Shown here one piece after another: positions 35,713 to 47,538 of a stretch of 64,000 nt of DNA; position 1 is the first letter of the stretch, and every line of letters begins with the position of its first letter. Source of the DNA: Symbiodinium sp. CCMP2592 (lineage: Eukaryota > Sar > Dinophyceae > Suessiales > Symbiodiniaceae); the NCBI GenBank assembly GCA_905221615.1, contig CAJNDT010005913.1, positions 1,054,001 through 1,118,000 of the forward strand. The letters run 5' to 3'. The notes beneath the pieces were generated by a model that did not search any database, was not told where the DNA came from, and was given only the letters and a program-made list of their open reading frames with translations. Both the position numbers and the translations under genes were made by a program.

Positions 35713-37197
35713 ATGCTCATTTTAACTATAACCCACTCACTCGCGATCAGTTTTGCAACTGTCGCTAGCGCTGACCTCTCATTTCATCTCGTGGCATCGA
35801 TCCCCGTCGACCGAGGGGCGGAGATACTCGCCTATGACCATTCACGGCACAACATATTCGTGATAGGTGCAAACGGCACAAGCATTTACTCTCTCGATAC
35901 TCAACAGATACTCACTCAGCACCCCTCCAACTACGCGCCTGAAAACTCTGCTCCATGGGAACCCACCTCCATCGACATCGACCCCATCGGGTGTCGGCTT
36001 GGTGTTATTTCTTGGATCCCCTCTCTGGAAGATCGAATCTCGAATGAAGGCGTGCTCCAGTTCTTTGACACTGAATCGCTTGAGGTCATCAGAACGATGG
36101 AGATTGGCTATCACCCTGATTGTGTGATGTTTACCCCCAATGGGAGCAAAGTCCTTATTGCCAATGAGTGCGAGGCCGGTCAATCTGGGGACCATCGCGG
36201 AGGACTCGGCATTATTGAACTCTCACTAGCCAGTAGAGATTCGCTTGTGTCAGGGGAAATTGAATTTTACTTCTACGACCTTACTGGTCAACTCCCGCTC
36301 CATGACACGCTCCGCATATCTAAACACAACGCTGATCATCCTGAACTCGATGTTGAACCTGAGTACCTAGCTCCTTCCGAAGAAGGAGTCTGGGTGAGCC
36401 TACAGGAAAACAATGGACTCGCGTATTTCGATTTCAACTTATCGAGCTGGACCAGCATTCTCAACTTGGGTGTATCCAAAGCCCCACTCGATCCGCTCGA
36501 CAATGAGGCCGCGATGCTCTTTCCAAATCTAGGAATCGAGATGCTCTATCAACCCGATACAATCGTCAGGTTTGAGAGTAAGGGCGGGGAGTACCTTTTG
36601 CTCGCCAACGAAGGGGAAGGCGATGATGATGATGTCATCGAGTTTGGCGAAGCATTGGCTCTTGGCATGCTCGACATGAAAAGTGCTGAGGAGTTGATCG
36701 GCAAACTTTCATCAGATCAACGTGAGGTGATCCGCAAGCTCCGCATATCGACAATCGACGGTGATACTGATAGCGACGGCGATATTGATGTCCCAACCAC
36801 ACTCGGCGCCAGAGGGATCTCAATTCTCGACGCCAGCAATGGAAATCAAATCTGGGAATCTCAAGAGCAACTCGAAGTGGTCAGCGCACTACTCAATCCC
36901 GACCTCTACAACCATGGCGATTCAAGAAGCGATCGGAGCGGACCTGAACCTGAAGGGCTTGCGATTGGTTACCTGGGTGATCGAGTTCTTGGATTCGTTG
37001 GTCTCGAAAGAGCCCACATGGTGTTCATGTATGACCTGACGAACCCCGAAGACCCTGAGATTCTTGATGTCGTCGAGCTTGACTCGTCATGCTATCCAGA
37101 GGGACTGAAGTTCATAGAGCATGATGGCAAGTACCTACTTCTTGTTGCCGCCGAGCGATGTGAACAGCTACTGATATTTGAAGTCAAGAAAAACTAA
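35713..37197 (+). CDS. Exported choice-of-anchor-I type beta-propeller protein
   Basis: A 494-residue protein with an N-terminal signal peptide (LTITHSLAISFATVASA-DL). The body resembles the 'choice-of-anchor I' family (also called alkaline-phosphatase-like or mesenchyme-specific surface glycoprotein-like): propeller blades such as FQVFDTESLEVIRTMEIGYHPD-type and PNGSKVLIANE, the acidic GEGDDDDVIEFGEAL, a Ca-binding-like DGDTDSDGDIDVP, SRSDRSGPEPEGLAIG, and LERAHMVFMYDLTNPEDPEIL. The usual C-terminal anchor signal is absent; it ends RCEQLLIFEVKKN. Function of the family is not established; some members are calcium-dependent phosphatase or phytase-like. It stands alone downstream of the initiator tRNA. 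Confidence 0.75.
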   Translation: MLILTITHSLAISFATVASADLSFHLVASIPVDRGAEILAYDHSRHNIFVIGANGTSIYSLDTQQILTQHPSNYAPENSAPWEPTSIDIDPIGCRLGVISWIPSLEDRISNEGVLQFFDTESLEVIRTMEIGYHPDCVMFTPNGSKVLIANECEAGQSGDHRGGLGIIELSLASRDSLVSGEIEFYFYDLTGQLPLHDTLRISKHNADHPELDVEPEYLAPSEEGVWVSLQENNGLAYFDFNLSSWTSILNLGVSKAPLDPLDNEAAMLFPNLGIEMLYQPDTIVRFESKGGEYLLLANEGEGDDDDVIEFGEALALGMLDMKSAEELIGKLSSDQREVIRKLRISTIDGDTDSDGDIDVPTTLGARGISILDASNGNQIWESQEQLEVVSALLNPDLYNHGDSRSDRSGPEPEGLAIGYLGDRVLGFVGLERAHMVFMYDLTNPEDPEILDVVELDSSCYPEGLKFIEHDGKYLLLVAAERCEQLLIFEVKKN

Positions 37198-37218
37198 AAA
37201 CCCCTCAGCGAGGAGGGG
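37196..37218 (-). terminator. Intrinsic terminator for the leftward lamin-tail gene
   Basis: CCCCTC (37201-37206) pairs with GAGGGG (37213-37218). On the minus strand the stem is followed by TTTTT. It overlaps the 3' end of the rightward gene that stops at 37197. Confidence 0.65.
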
Positions 37219-37250
37219 ATATGAAGTTCATATGAATTCAACTGACACGA

Positions 37251-37907
37251 TTAGCGACGGCGGCGTGCCCCGACGAGACCGCCGAGAGCGAGCAGTGCAG
37301 CAGCACCTGGTGTAGGCACGGAGCCTGGGGACCCGATCAGGGTTGCTGAGTCACCTGGAAGACCGAGGTTATCGTTGAAGAACGACATGGATGCGTATGC
37401 ACCATTGACACCGAGCACAGATGCCGCAGCGCCATTGACATAGTCGATAGTCTCAAGGTTGCCAGAAAGAGCCGCTGGAGTTGCAGTGGTGGAGAGGATA
37501 GTACCCATGCTGTCGAAGAGGACGATTGCATCGCCGCCTTGACCAAGGTTACCACCACCGTTGGTGTGTCCAATCAGACCCGAATATGACCAAATTGCTT
37601 GGAACTCTTCGATCGCTGTCGTGTAGGTGACATCGTCTACAGCCGCATCACGGAGCAAGAAGATTGCTGATTCACCGGCTCCGAGCATGATGGAGTCGAG
37701 TTGTCCTGCATCTCCAAAGTCTGCGCTGTCATCATCATACCAGAAGTTACCTGTGTCGATGACGCCGTTGGTGGTGTTGGTGATTTCGATCCAGTCCTGT
37801 GTTCCATCTTCGCCGGAAAGACCGACGAATGCTTCGGTGACAGTCAGGCTTGCGGACGAAGCTGTTGCGAGTCCTGCGAGGACAACAATGGTGCTTGCGA
37901 GTTTCAT
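37251..37907 (-). CDS. Lamin-tail-domain protein with PEP-CTERM-like sorting tail
   Basis: A 218-residue secreted protein. Signal peptide: STIVVLAGLATASSASL. Residues 20-110 (VTEAFVGLSGEDGTQDWIEITN, then MLGAGESAIFLLRDAAV) match the lamin-tail (LTD) beta-sandwich found in bacterial surface proteins. The C-terminus is VPTPGAAALLALGGLVGARRRR: a short Pro-rich motif, a hydrophobic helix and an Arg cluster, the three-part layout of PEP-CTERM signals processed by exosortase, though the motif reads PTPG. No exosortase gene is in the window. The gene is divergent from the pseudopilin-like gene at 38191 across 283 bases in which I find no other gene. Confidence 0.82.
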   Translation of the reverse strand: MKLASTIVVLAGLATASSASLTVTEAFVGLSGEDGTQDWIEITNTTNGVIDTGNFWYDDDSADFGDAGQLDSIMLGAGESAIFLLRDAAVDDVTYTTAIEEFQAIWSYSGLIGHTNGGGNLGQGGDAIVLFDSMGTILSTTATPAALSGNLETIDYVNGAAASVLGVNGAYASMSFFNDNLGLPGDSATLIGSPGSVPTPGAAALLALGGLVGARRRR

Positions 37908-38190
37908 TTTCTCTCCTTGTTTGATTCACAATTCGAATCGTTTGACAGATGGCTCTCTTTCCACCTGCCTCCATGAACAACTCATGGAACACAAATGTAC
38001 ACAGCGGCGAACCTAGATCACTTGTGCGGCGCATTAACCTTGCGCAAAGGATTCTGTTGAGATCGAATCTTTAAACTCTCATAACGCTTCCTTGATTGAC
38101 TCTTAGCGCACCGAGCCGCGTGTTTGTTCATTGACAAGGGACAATACATCTCACATCAAATCTTGATGAGTTGCCATCCGAGGACTATTT

Positions 38191-39219
38191 ATGCAACCAC
38201 AACACAGTCTTCATAAATCAAAGCGAGCCTTCACGCTGATCGAACTGCTTGTTGTGATCGCAGTGATTTCACTGTTGATCGGCATACTGCTCCCATCGCT
38301 CGGCAAAGCGCGTGAGACTTCCAAACGCATCCAATGCGCTTCGAATCTGCGACAGTTTGGAGTTTCGTTCACGACATACGCCGGAGAAAACAAGGGATAT
38401 ATGAGCTCTGGCCCCTTCGACAATCGGATCCGCAAACACGCGAAGGGATACCAACTCGAGCGTGAGTGGGACAGGAGACCGAACGATCGTCGAGGCACTG
38501 TAGAACGAATCGGATGGGTCCATGACATAGTCAAATACGGCGGCTTTCGTCCAAGCGATCTCTTGTGCCCAACTGCTCCAGCACAATACAACCAGAATCT
38601 CCATACCGCTCGCATGAATGACGAGGGCTACGGCGATCCCTACACACAAGAAACCAGAGATGCATTGATCTCCAAGGGATACAACACCAACTACACCCAA
38701 TCTTGGTATATGGCATATACCCAATGGCGTACCAACCGGATTGGTCAAACTGGACAGCCCGCAGACCAGAGCCGTGGGGTGGTCGGTCCATTACGCGAGC
38801 ATGCAATGCAATCGGTCTCAGCCTCGATTGTCCCTCTACTTGCAGACGCTCGCGTAGATGCGAGTTCTGAGGACACCAACGACACGATCGATCTGATCGA
38901 AGAGACTCTCCCGGCATGCAAATCAGTCACTGATGGCCCAAACTGGCGCGACGGATTTGTCTGGGCTTCGCATGACTTCAGCGACTTTGGTCCTGCCCAT
39001 GGGTCTAAACCGGGAGTCTTCTTCCGTGGTCATGATAAAACCCAAGGCAACTTCTTGTTCGCTGATGGCCATGTTGCAGTCATTGAAGATCTGAATGGCG
39101 ACAAGACCTTCACCTATGACTCGGCTGCAGAACCACGCGACAACGGTGGGGCCGTGTATCCGGACTTTGACTCGAGCACGATATTCACAGGGGAACTACT
39201 CACTGGCAAGTACCGTTAA
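38191..39219 (+). CDS. Type II pseudopilin-like protein (prepilin N-terminal methylation signal)
   Basis: A 342-residue protein. [21 protein letters not shown] is a type IV prepilin signal: cleavage is expected before Phe14, and Glu18 is the conserved fifth residue. After the helix comes [18 protein letters not shown] and [10 protein letters not shown], and near the C-terminus [15 protein letters not shown], both typical of the very abundant planctomycete pseudopilin-like family (DUF1559-related, 'H-X9-DG' type). Such proteins use the type II secretion/pilus assembly route; individual roles are unknown. It is followed 63 bases later by a dockerin-tailed protein on the same strand. TTGACA at 38131-38136 could be part of a promoter, but no good -10 box follows. 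Confidence 0.87.
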   Translation: MQPQHSLHKSKRAFTLIELLVVIAVISLLIGILLPSLGKARETSKRIQCASNLRQFGVSFTTYAGENKGYMSSGPFDNRIRKHAKGYQLEREWDRRPNDRRGTVERIGWVHDIVKYGGFRPSDLLCPTAPAQYNQNLHTARMNDEGYGDPYTQETRDALISKGYNTNYTQSWYMAYTQWRTNRIGQTGQPADQSRGVVGPLREHAMQSVSASIVPLLADARVDASSEDTNDTIDLIEETLPACKSVTDGPNWRDGFVWASHDFSDFGPAHGSKPGVFFRGHDKTQGNFLFADGHVAVIEDLNGDKTFTYDSAAEPRDNGGAVYPDFDSSTIFTGELLTGKYR

Positions 39220-39282
39220 CCGATTGGATGAATTAACCGCCGAGCTTGGAGAGTTCGGGAACACAGAGAGGATGAGAGAGTT

Positions 39283-40752
39283 ATGAGAGACAAGATGATG
39301 TTGGGGGCAATCGCAGCCCTCGCAATGACCGCCGGCTCAGCCAATGGGCAGGTTGTGATCAATGAAGTGTATGAAAACCCTCCCGGATCCGGATCTACCA
39401 ATGATGCGGTTCTTGAGTTCATCGAACTCTACGGCAAACCAGGAATGGACCTGACTGGTTATGCAATCGGGTTGTTCAAAGGCGGATCCGATATCAATGG
39501 CGATGACATCCCGAGCGTTCCAGCAGATGTCGAAATCGACGAAGCATTCTCACTCGATGGACTCACCATCGGAGACAACGGATTCCTCGTTCTTTACAAC
39601 GGCACAACCGCTCAGTCACTGATCCCGCTGGTTTTTCCGAATGAGGGCGAAGCAAGTGCGTCGTTCTTTGATACCTTCATCGAAAACCCAAATGACACAC
39701 TTGGCAATCTGAGCAACGATGACTCATCGACCTACCTGCTCGTTCGTCGTCGTCCAGACCACAGTATCTCGAACGGTAAGAGTGTCTACGGCATGGAATA
39801 CTCGATGTGGAAAGACTCCGGCATTGATGTCGACTACGACGGCAAACTGGATTACGGCATCGAGGTCCCAGTCGGGATCGCACCAATGCCGTTGAAGATC
39901 GATCCCCTCCAGATCATCGATGAGATCGCGTGGTCGAATAACGGCGGCAAGGAGTATGTCCGCTCGTCAGAACAAGAGTTCTCAGATACCCCAGGATTCA
40001 ATCCTGATGCGGTTTCACGCCTTGCTTACTACGGCGAGAACCCAATGCTCGGACAACGGATCAACTCCGACATGGAGACCGTCCCTACACGCACTGCTGA
40101 TGAATCCTGGATCTACGGCGAGTGCACAGGTTCATCACTCGATATGACCTACAACGACACAGCATACGGTGCTCCGACCGATCAGAGCGGTGACGGATTC
40201 ATGGACATCGCGATATCTGAGGGGAGCGATTCATTCAAGCTCACCCCAGGCACCTTCAATGATCATGCCGCAACTGGAATTACTCAGTTCCGCTTCGTCG
40301 ATGGCGATCTGAACTTCGATGGCGTTGTAGATGCTGAAGATCTTTCGTTGTTTGACTCGATGTTGTTTGGAGCGGACCTAGACGCGACAGAAGATTTCAT
40401 CGATCCAGACACACAATCCACGATCCCAGATCCCGATAATCCCGGCTCGAACTTCCAGTCGTATGTCTTCCAAGGACGCCTCGCGAACGCCTACCTTGCG
40501 GCGGCATGCTTGAGTGATCTCGACGGCATTGATGTACCTGGATCAGACGACCGCGATGTTCTCGCTGGAATGGTCGGCACCGTCTGTCCAGCAGACTTCA
40601 CCGGCGAGGGCGACCTGAACTTCCTCGATGTCTCGGCGTTCCTGACCGCGTTTGGCAACCAGGATCCGAGCGCTGATTTCACAGGAGAAGGACAGTACAA
40701 CTTCCTTGATGTATCCGCATTCTTGACCGAGTTTGGGAACGGCTGCCCGTAA
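39283..40752 (+). CDS. Secreted lamin-tail-like protein with GC-type dockerin tail
   Basis: A 489-residue protein with a signal peptide (LGAIAALAMTAGSANG-QV). Residues 22-150 (VVINEVYENPPGSGSTNDAVL, EFIELYG, GDNGFLVLYNG) resemble a lamin-tail domain. A calcium-loop-like stretch occurs at about 340 (DLNFDGVVDAEDLSLFD). The last 55 residues contain two copies of FTGEGxxNFLDVSAFLT, ending NGCP: the 'GC-type' dockerin of Phycisphaerae, thought to anchor secreted proteins. A nearly identical tail ends the amylase at 58281. No cohesin is recognised in the window. GAGAGAG lies before ATG 39283, and a long hairpin terminator follows. Confidence 0.82.
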   Translation: MRDKMMLGAIAALAMTAGSANGQVVINEVYENPPGSGSTNDAVLEFIELYGKPGMDLTGYAIGLFKGGSDINGDDIPSVPADVEIDEAFSLDGLTIGDNGFLVLYNGTTAQSLIPLVFPNEGEASASFFDTFIENPNDTLGNLSNDDSSTYLLVRRRPDHSISNGKSVYGMEYSMWKDSGIDVDYDGKLDYGIEVPVGIAPMPLKIDPLQIIDEIAWSNNGGKEYVRSSEQEFSDTPGFNPDAVSRLAYYGENPMLGQRINSDMETVPTRTADESWIYGECTGSSLDMTYNDTAYGAPTDQSGDGFMDIAISEGSDSFKLTPGTFNDHAATGITQFRFVDGDLNFDGVVDAEDLSLFDSMLFGADLDATEDFIDPDTQSTIPDPDNPGSNFQSYVFQGRLANAYLAAACLSDLDGIDVPGSDDRDVLAGMVGTVCPADFTGEGDLNFLDVSAFLTAFGNQDPSADFTGEGQYNFLDVSAFLTEFGNGCP

Positions 40753-40776
40753 ACCTTCAGGCTGAGTCAAAACAGA

Positions 40777-40810
40777 ACAAGGGACCAGCTTGATGCTGGT
40801 CCCTTGTTTC
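40777..40810 (+). terminator. Hairpin terminator after the dockerin protein
   Basis: ACAAGGGACCAGC (40777-40789) pairs perfectly with GCTGGTCCCTTGT (40795-40807), 13 bp with a 5-base loop. The following T tract is weak; the stem also borders the end of the leftward tRNA-Phe. Confidence 0.7.
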
Positions 40811-40824
40811 ATTAGAGAGTTGAA

Positions 40825-40897
40825 TGGGCAGACCCGGACTTGAACCGGGGACACCGGCATTTTCAATGCCGTGCTCTACCAACTGAGCTACCTGCCC
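40825..40897 (-). tRNA. tRNA-Phe (anticodon GAA)
   Basis: On the minus strand a complete 73-base cloverleaf: acceptor GGGCAGG/TCTGCCC, D arm GCTC/GAGC, anticodon stem CGGCA/TGCCG with loop TTGAAAA, T arm CCCGG/CCGGG with TTCAAGT, discriminator A. CCA is not encoded. All stems pair apart from one G-T at the base of the acceptor. Confidence 0.96.
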
Positions 40898-41082
40898 GCA
40901 TGCGATCCTTGAATCGGATGCGTAGAAGCAAGAATAGACCCAAACTCGCCCGCGTCAACCCCAGCGGACGGATGATCCGCAGAGTTTCACTGTCAGGGTC
41001 CCATCGTATCGATCGGTATGGTTATGGGCCGCTCTCATCACTTCTACGGGCATTTTGGCTCAGGAATGGATACCATACGACC

Positions 41083-41967
41083 ATGACACAAGCAGCCACC
41101 GCAAGCGAGCCAACGACAGAAGCCAAAACCCACAAGCCTCTCCTAGAGGTGAAGGGTTTGAAGACCTACTTCCCAATCCGAACCGGGCTTCTACAGCGTG
41201 TGACCGATCACTTCAAGGCAGTCGACAATGTCTCATTCTCGATCGGTGAGGGAGAAACCCTAGGACTTGTGGGCGAATCCGGATGTGGCAAGACCACTGT
41301 TGGGCGCACGCTCCTTCGTTTGGTTCAAGCAACCGCCGGGACGGTCACCTTTGAGGGTCAAGATGTGTTCGCGGCTTCAGGTAGCGAACTCCAGCAGCTC
41401 CGCCGAAACATGCAAATTGTCTTCCAGGATCCAGCTGGATCGCTCAATCCTCGCATGCGGATCGCGTCCATCGTGGGTGAGCCATTGATCATCCATGGCT
41501 TGGTCACTGATAAGTCTGAACTCCGTGAGCGAGTCGAGTCTTTGCTCGAACGCTGTGGTATGCCGCGTGCTGCTGCGGATCGTTACCCGCACGAGTTCTC
41601 TGGTGGACAACGCCAGCGTATCGGGATCGCTCGTGCGCTCGCGCTTGAACCCAAGTTCATCGTTTGCGATGAGCCAACATCAGCGCTCGATGTTTCGATT
41701 CAGGCACAGGTGATCAACCTGCTCATGGATCTTCAAGAAGAGTTCGGCCTTTCATATCTCTTCATCTCTCACGATATGGCCGTCATCCAGCATGTCTGCA
41801 AGCGGATCGCCGTTATGTACAAAGGCAAGATTGTTGAAGAGGGATCACGAGAAGACATCATCAAGAATCCTCAGCACAAGTACACCCAATCGCTCCTCTC
41901 AGCGGTTCCCGAACCCAACCCACGCAAAACGAAGCAGCGAATCGTCTTTGATGGCGGCGCTATGTGA
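41083..41967 (+). CDS. Oligopeptide ABC transporter ATP-binding protein (OppF/DppF type)
   Basis: A 294-residue ATPase. Walker A is GESGCGKTT (about residues 64-72), the signature is [15 protein letters not shown], Walker B is [13 protein letters not shown], and the H-loop is ISHDM. The C-terminal [16 protein letters not shown] is the oligopeptide/dipeptide-type tail, so this is the second (F) ATPase of an Opp/Dpp-type importer. I choose ATG 41083; the frame is open upstream to 40840 but that would run over the tRNA. No permease, binding protein or OppD is in the window downstream, so partner genes lie elsewhere. A ThrE-like exporter gene follows after 3 bases. Confidence 0.92.
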   Translation: MTQAATASEPTTEAKTHKPLLEVKGLKTYFPIRTGLLQRVTDHFKAVDNVSFSIGEGETLGLVGESGCGKTTVGRTLLRLVQATAGTVTFEGQDVFAASGSELQQLRRNMQIVFQDPAGSLNPRMRIASIVGEPLIIHGLVTDKSELRERVESLLERCGMPRAAADRYPHEFSGGQRQRIGIARALALEPKFIVCDEPTSALDVSIQAQVINLLMDLQEEFGLSYLFISHDMAVIQHVCKRIAVMYKGKIVEEGSREDIIKNPQHKYTQSLLSAVPEPNPRKTKQRIVFDGGAM

Positions 41968-41970
41968 TCC

Positions 41971-43212
41971 ATGGACATCACCAAGCGCCCAATCCGCAGG
42001 GCGCCTCGCCCGGACGACCCTCGGGTCCGATTCCTGATCGAGCTATCACGCGCTCTGGGGAGTTACGGAACTGCGGCACATCGACTCGAAGGCGTCATCA
42101 CACTCTGCGCCCATGAACTGGGATTGGAGTGCCATGTCTTCTCGACACCCACTTCGGTCTTTCTCTCCGTTGAACAAGATGGAACTCAAACGACATATCT
42201 TTCAAGGATTGATTCAAGCGAAGTGAATCTATCCAAGCTTCGGCGCTTCGATGAGCTCTTTAATGCAGTGCTCGCCGGACGACTTTCCCCCAGATCTGGG
42301 GTGAAACAGATTAAGCGAATTGTCCATGAAAAAGATCCAGTCCCTGTATGGATCAGCATTCTGAGCAGCGGCGGGGTCTCGACCTGTGCATCGATCTTCT
42401 TTGGTGGAGGGACCAAGGAGATGCTTAGTGCCGGGATCATCGGTTTAACCATCGGCATTCTCGGATTATTCATGGGACGCAAACGAGAATACGCGAGACT
42501 TATGGAGTTTCTCGCAGGCTTCATTGCAGCGTTTCTAGCAGGAGTGCTCTCACTTTGGACTGGCCCATATGCGTCAGGTGTTGCCTTACTCGCTGGGATT
42601 ATCATCTTCATTCCGGGTTTGACGCTCACTATGTCCATGACCGAGCTCGCGACTAGGAATGTCGTTTCTGGATCAGCCCGATTCTTCGGCGCGATGATGA
42701 TTTTTTTACTGATCGGATTCGGAGTCGCTGCTGGGAGTCAAGCAGCTTCGGTGATGCTTGATCTACCGAGCATCGCCGAACCTGAATCGCTTGCTCAGCT
42801 GTGGAAGGTCATCGCCGCATTGATTTCGTCGCTGTTCTTTGTCATTCTCTTCCGAGCGAAATGGTCCGATGCTTGGGGGATGGTCATCGCTGTCTTCGTC
42901 GCCTACTACAGTGCCCGCTTTGGCAGCGCTCAGTTCGGATCACAGCTGGGAGTCTGTTTCGCTGCTCTATGCCTTGGAGGACTCGCGAACTCCTACGCGA
43001 GACTTACGGACAGACCCTCAGCGATCATCATGCTCCCCGGCTTACTCATGCTCGTGCCGGGCTCGATCGGTTTCAAAAGTATCCAGCTCTTCATGCACAA
43101 CGACACCGTAAACGGTGTCCAATCTGCTGTCAGTGTGCTGATGCTCGCCTCTGCACTGGTAGTAGGATTGCTGCTCGCAAATGTCGTGATCCCACCCCGC
43201 AAGGTGCTGTGA
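41971..43212 (+). CDS. ThrE-type threonine/serine exporter family protein
   Basis: A 413-residue membrane protein. The soluble N-terminal domain (FLIELSRALGSYGTAAHRLEGV, then FSTPTSVFLSV) and about ten hydrophobic helices afterwards match the two fused halves ThrE_N (DUF1212) and ThrE_C (DUF3815) seen in Corynebacterium ThrE, which exports threonine and serine with proton motive force. It follows the OppF-like ATPase by 3 bases and is probably cotranscribed: peptide import and amino-acid overflow export would fit together, but this is inference. Confidence 0.87.
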   Translation: MDITKRPIRRAPRPDDPRVRFLIELSRALGSYGTAAHRLEGVITLCAHELGLECHVFSTPTSVFLSVEQDGTQTTYLSRIDSSEVNLSKLRRFDELFNAVLAGRLSPRSGVKQIKRIVHEKDPVPVWISILSSGGVSTCASIFFGGGTKEMLSAGIIGLTIGILGLFMGRKREYARLMEFLAGFIAAFLAGVLSLWTGPYASGVALLAGIIIFIPGLTLTMSMTELATRNVVSGSARFFGAMMIFLLIGFGVAAGSQAASVMLDLPSIAEPESLAQLWKVIAALISSLFFVILFRAKWSDAWGMVIAVFVAYYSARFGSAQFGSQLGVCFAALCLGGLANSYARLTDRPSAIIMLPGLLMLVPGSIGFKSIQLFMHNDTVNGVQSAVSVLMLASALVVGLLLANVVIPPRKVL

Positions 43213-43216
43213 GCAC

Positions 43217-43771
43217 TCAGTTTGCTTTCGTGCTTTCTATAGAGTTGTGCTGCTCGAGCAGTTCTGCGTAGGAAGAACGGATTGGCTCACCGAGTGCCGG
43301 TAGAAATGTCGACCGCAGTTGCTCTGCGATTGCCGGAGCGGACTCGGCATCTTCGCTGGTGTTCGTAAGAAACTCAAACTCGAAGTGCCATCCAAGATCA
43401 TGGACATCGTCGATATGAATACGGGTCGATCCAAGCAAATAGAGCTCGCGGACCTTGGTAACCGTCAACCACACCGGCAAATCAGCTTGTCCGAATCGCT
43501 CATGGAGTTCGTCCTGAGAGAGGATCGAGTAGTCTGAAGTTTTTGGGCTGATCTCGTCAGGTCGTTCGTAGTAGATGTACTCGATCGGCTCGGGCGATCC
43601 AATCCCTCGCTCGACCGCAACGGCTTCTCGTTTTTTGAGCCGACCTCGTGTGATGTTGTAGTAGGTGTCGGTCTGTCGGATCTTGGCAATCTTGGTAGCT
43701 CCGATCTTCTTGCAAATCAAACGCGCAAGATTCGGATCACGGAGCTCGGCTTTCCATTCAAGGTTTTTCAT
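43217..43771 (-). CDS. CYTH-domain protein (class IV adenylate cyclase/thiamine triphosphatase-like)
   Basis: A 184-residue protein. MKNLEWKAELRDPNLARLICKKIGA, RQTDTYYNITRGRLKKREA and YIYYERPDEISPKTSDYSIL follow the CYTH triphosphate-tunnel pattern, and HFEFEFL closes the barrel. CYTH enzymes act on triphosphates (CyaB adenylate cyclase, ThTPase, tripolyphosphatase); which one cannot be told here. ATG 43771 has GAGAG four bases upstream; a longer TTG start at 43792 would overlap the ligA stop. It lies directly downstream of ligA on the same strand. Confidence 0.85.
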   Translation of the reverse strand: MKNLEWKAELRDPNLARLICKKIGATKIAKIRQTDTYYNITRGRLKKREAVAVERGIGSPEPIEYIYYERPDEISPKTSDYSILSQDELHERFGQADLPVWLTVTKVRELYLLGSTRIHIDDVHDLGWHFEFEFLTNTSEDAESAPAIAEQLRSTFLPALGEPIRSSYAELLEQHNSIESTKAN

Positions 43772-43788
43772 AATGCTCTCATCGGCTT

Positions 43789-46873
<3,085 letters not shown>

Positions 46874-46940
46874 CCCAATACAATTCACAGCATTCTTCCA
46901 TGAAATCGGCACTTAGATTGACTCTCAAGAGGTCCAACCA

Positions 46941-47264
46941 TTGAATACCACCATGCAAACACTCGGATTTCTCCCCAATCTCGGCTGGCCGGAAATGCTC
47001 ATCATCGGCATCATTATGCTGCTGCTGTTTGGACGCCGGCTCCCAGAAGTTGGTCGCAGCTTGGGCCAAGGGATCGTGTCATTCAAAAAGGGACTCAAGG
47101 AAGTCGGGGACGAGATCAATGTCCAATCCGACGAAAATGTGTACCAACCCAAGTTTGATACCGCGAAAGCACCAAACAATCCGGATATGAGTTCCTCAGC
47201 CCACAGCTCATCGAATATCCAATCCGAGCCCGTAGAGACGCCGAAGGGCGACTCAAACTCGTAA
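46941..47264 (+). CDS. tatA: Sec-independent protein translocase subunit TatA/TatE
   Basis: A 107-residue protein: short N-terminus, one TM helix (PEMLIIGIIMLLLFG), the FGRRLPEVGRSLGQGI hinge and amphipathic helix with FKKGLKEV, then an acidic, Ser-rich tail. TatA subunits assemble into the pore that moves folded proteins across the inner membrane. TTG at 46941 is preferred as the start because AAGAGG (46927-46932) lies 8 bases before it; the next ATG (46953) is 20 bases away. tatC is not in the window. It stands 67 bases behind folD. Confidence 0.92.
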   Translation: MNTTMQTLGFLPNLGWPEMLIIGIIMLLLFGRRLPEVGRSLGQGIVSFKKGLKEVGDEINVQSDENVYQPKFDTAKAPNNPDMSSSAHSSSNIQSEPVETPKGDSNS

Positions 47265-47362
47265 TCAACCGAATTCCAACTGTTTTGTACGGGATCTCCT
47301 TTCCGATACCGATTCAGATGCTTATCATTGCGACCCGCTTGGAAGAGCGGCGCAACACCTTT

Positions 47363-47436
47363 GGCGAGGTAGCTCAGCTGGCTAGAGCGTAGGATTCATA
47401 ACCCTAAGGTCGAGAGTTCAAGTCTCTCTCTCGCCA
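47363..47436 (+). tRNA. tRNA with CAT anticodon (elongator Met or Ile2)
   Basis: A 74-base cloverleaf: acceptor GGCGAGG/TCTCGCC, D arm GCTC/GAGC, anticodon loop TTCATAA, T arm GAGAG/CTCTC with TTCAAGT, discriminator A. The anticodon stem TAGGA/CCCTA has a mismatch (A against C) next to the loop. It lacks the initiator features, so it is elongator tRNA-Met or the lysidine-modified tRNA-Ile2; sequence inspection alone does not settle which. CCA is not encoded. Confidence 0.9.
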
Positions 47437-47440
47437 TTCC

Positions 47441-47475
47441 AAAACACCTCTCATCCATGAGAATGGTGTTTTTTT
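47441..47475 (+). terminator. Terminator after the CAT tRNA
   Basis: AAAACACC and inner TCTCAT pair with ATGAGA and GGTGTTTT around a CC loop (small bulge), running into a T tract. Confidence 0.75.
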
Positions 47476-47538
47476 ACTTTTCCTTGTCATCCCGAGAGCA
47501 CCGGTGCGTTATTCTGGAGTTCATTCAGGGAGTCTCGC

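Noticed and set aside
40840-41082. Upstream extension of the OppF-like ATPase frame
   Set aside because: It would run through the tRNA-Phe gene and adds Arg/Met-rich residues outside the ABC domain; ATG 41083 is the better start.
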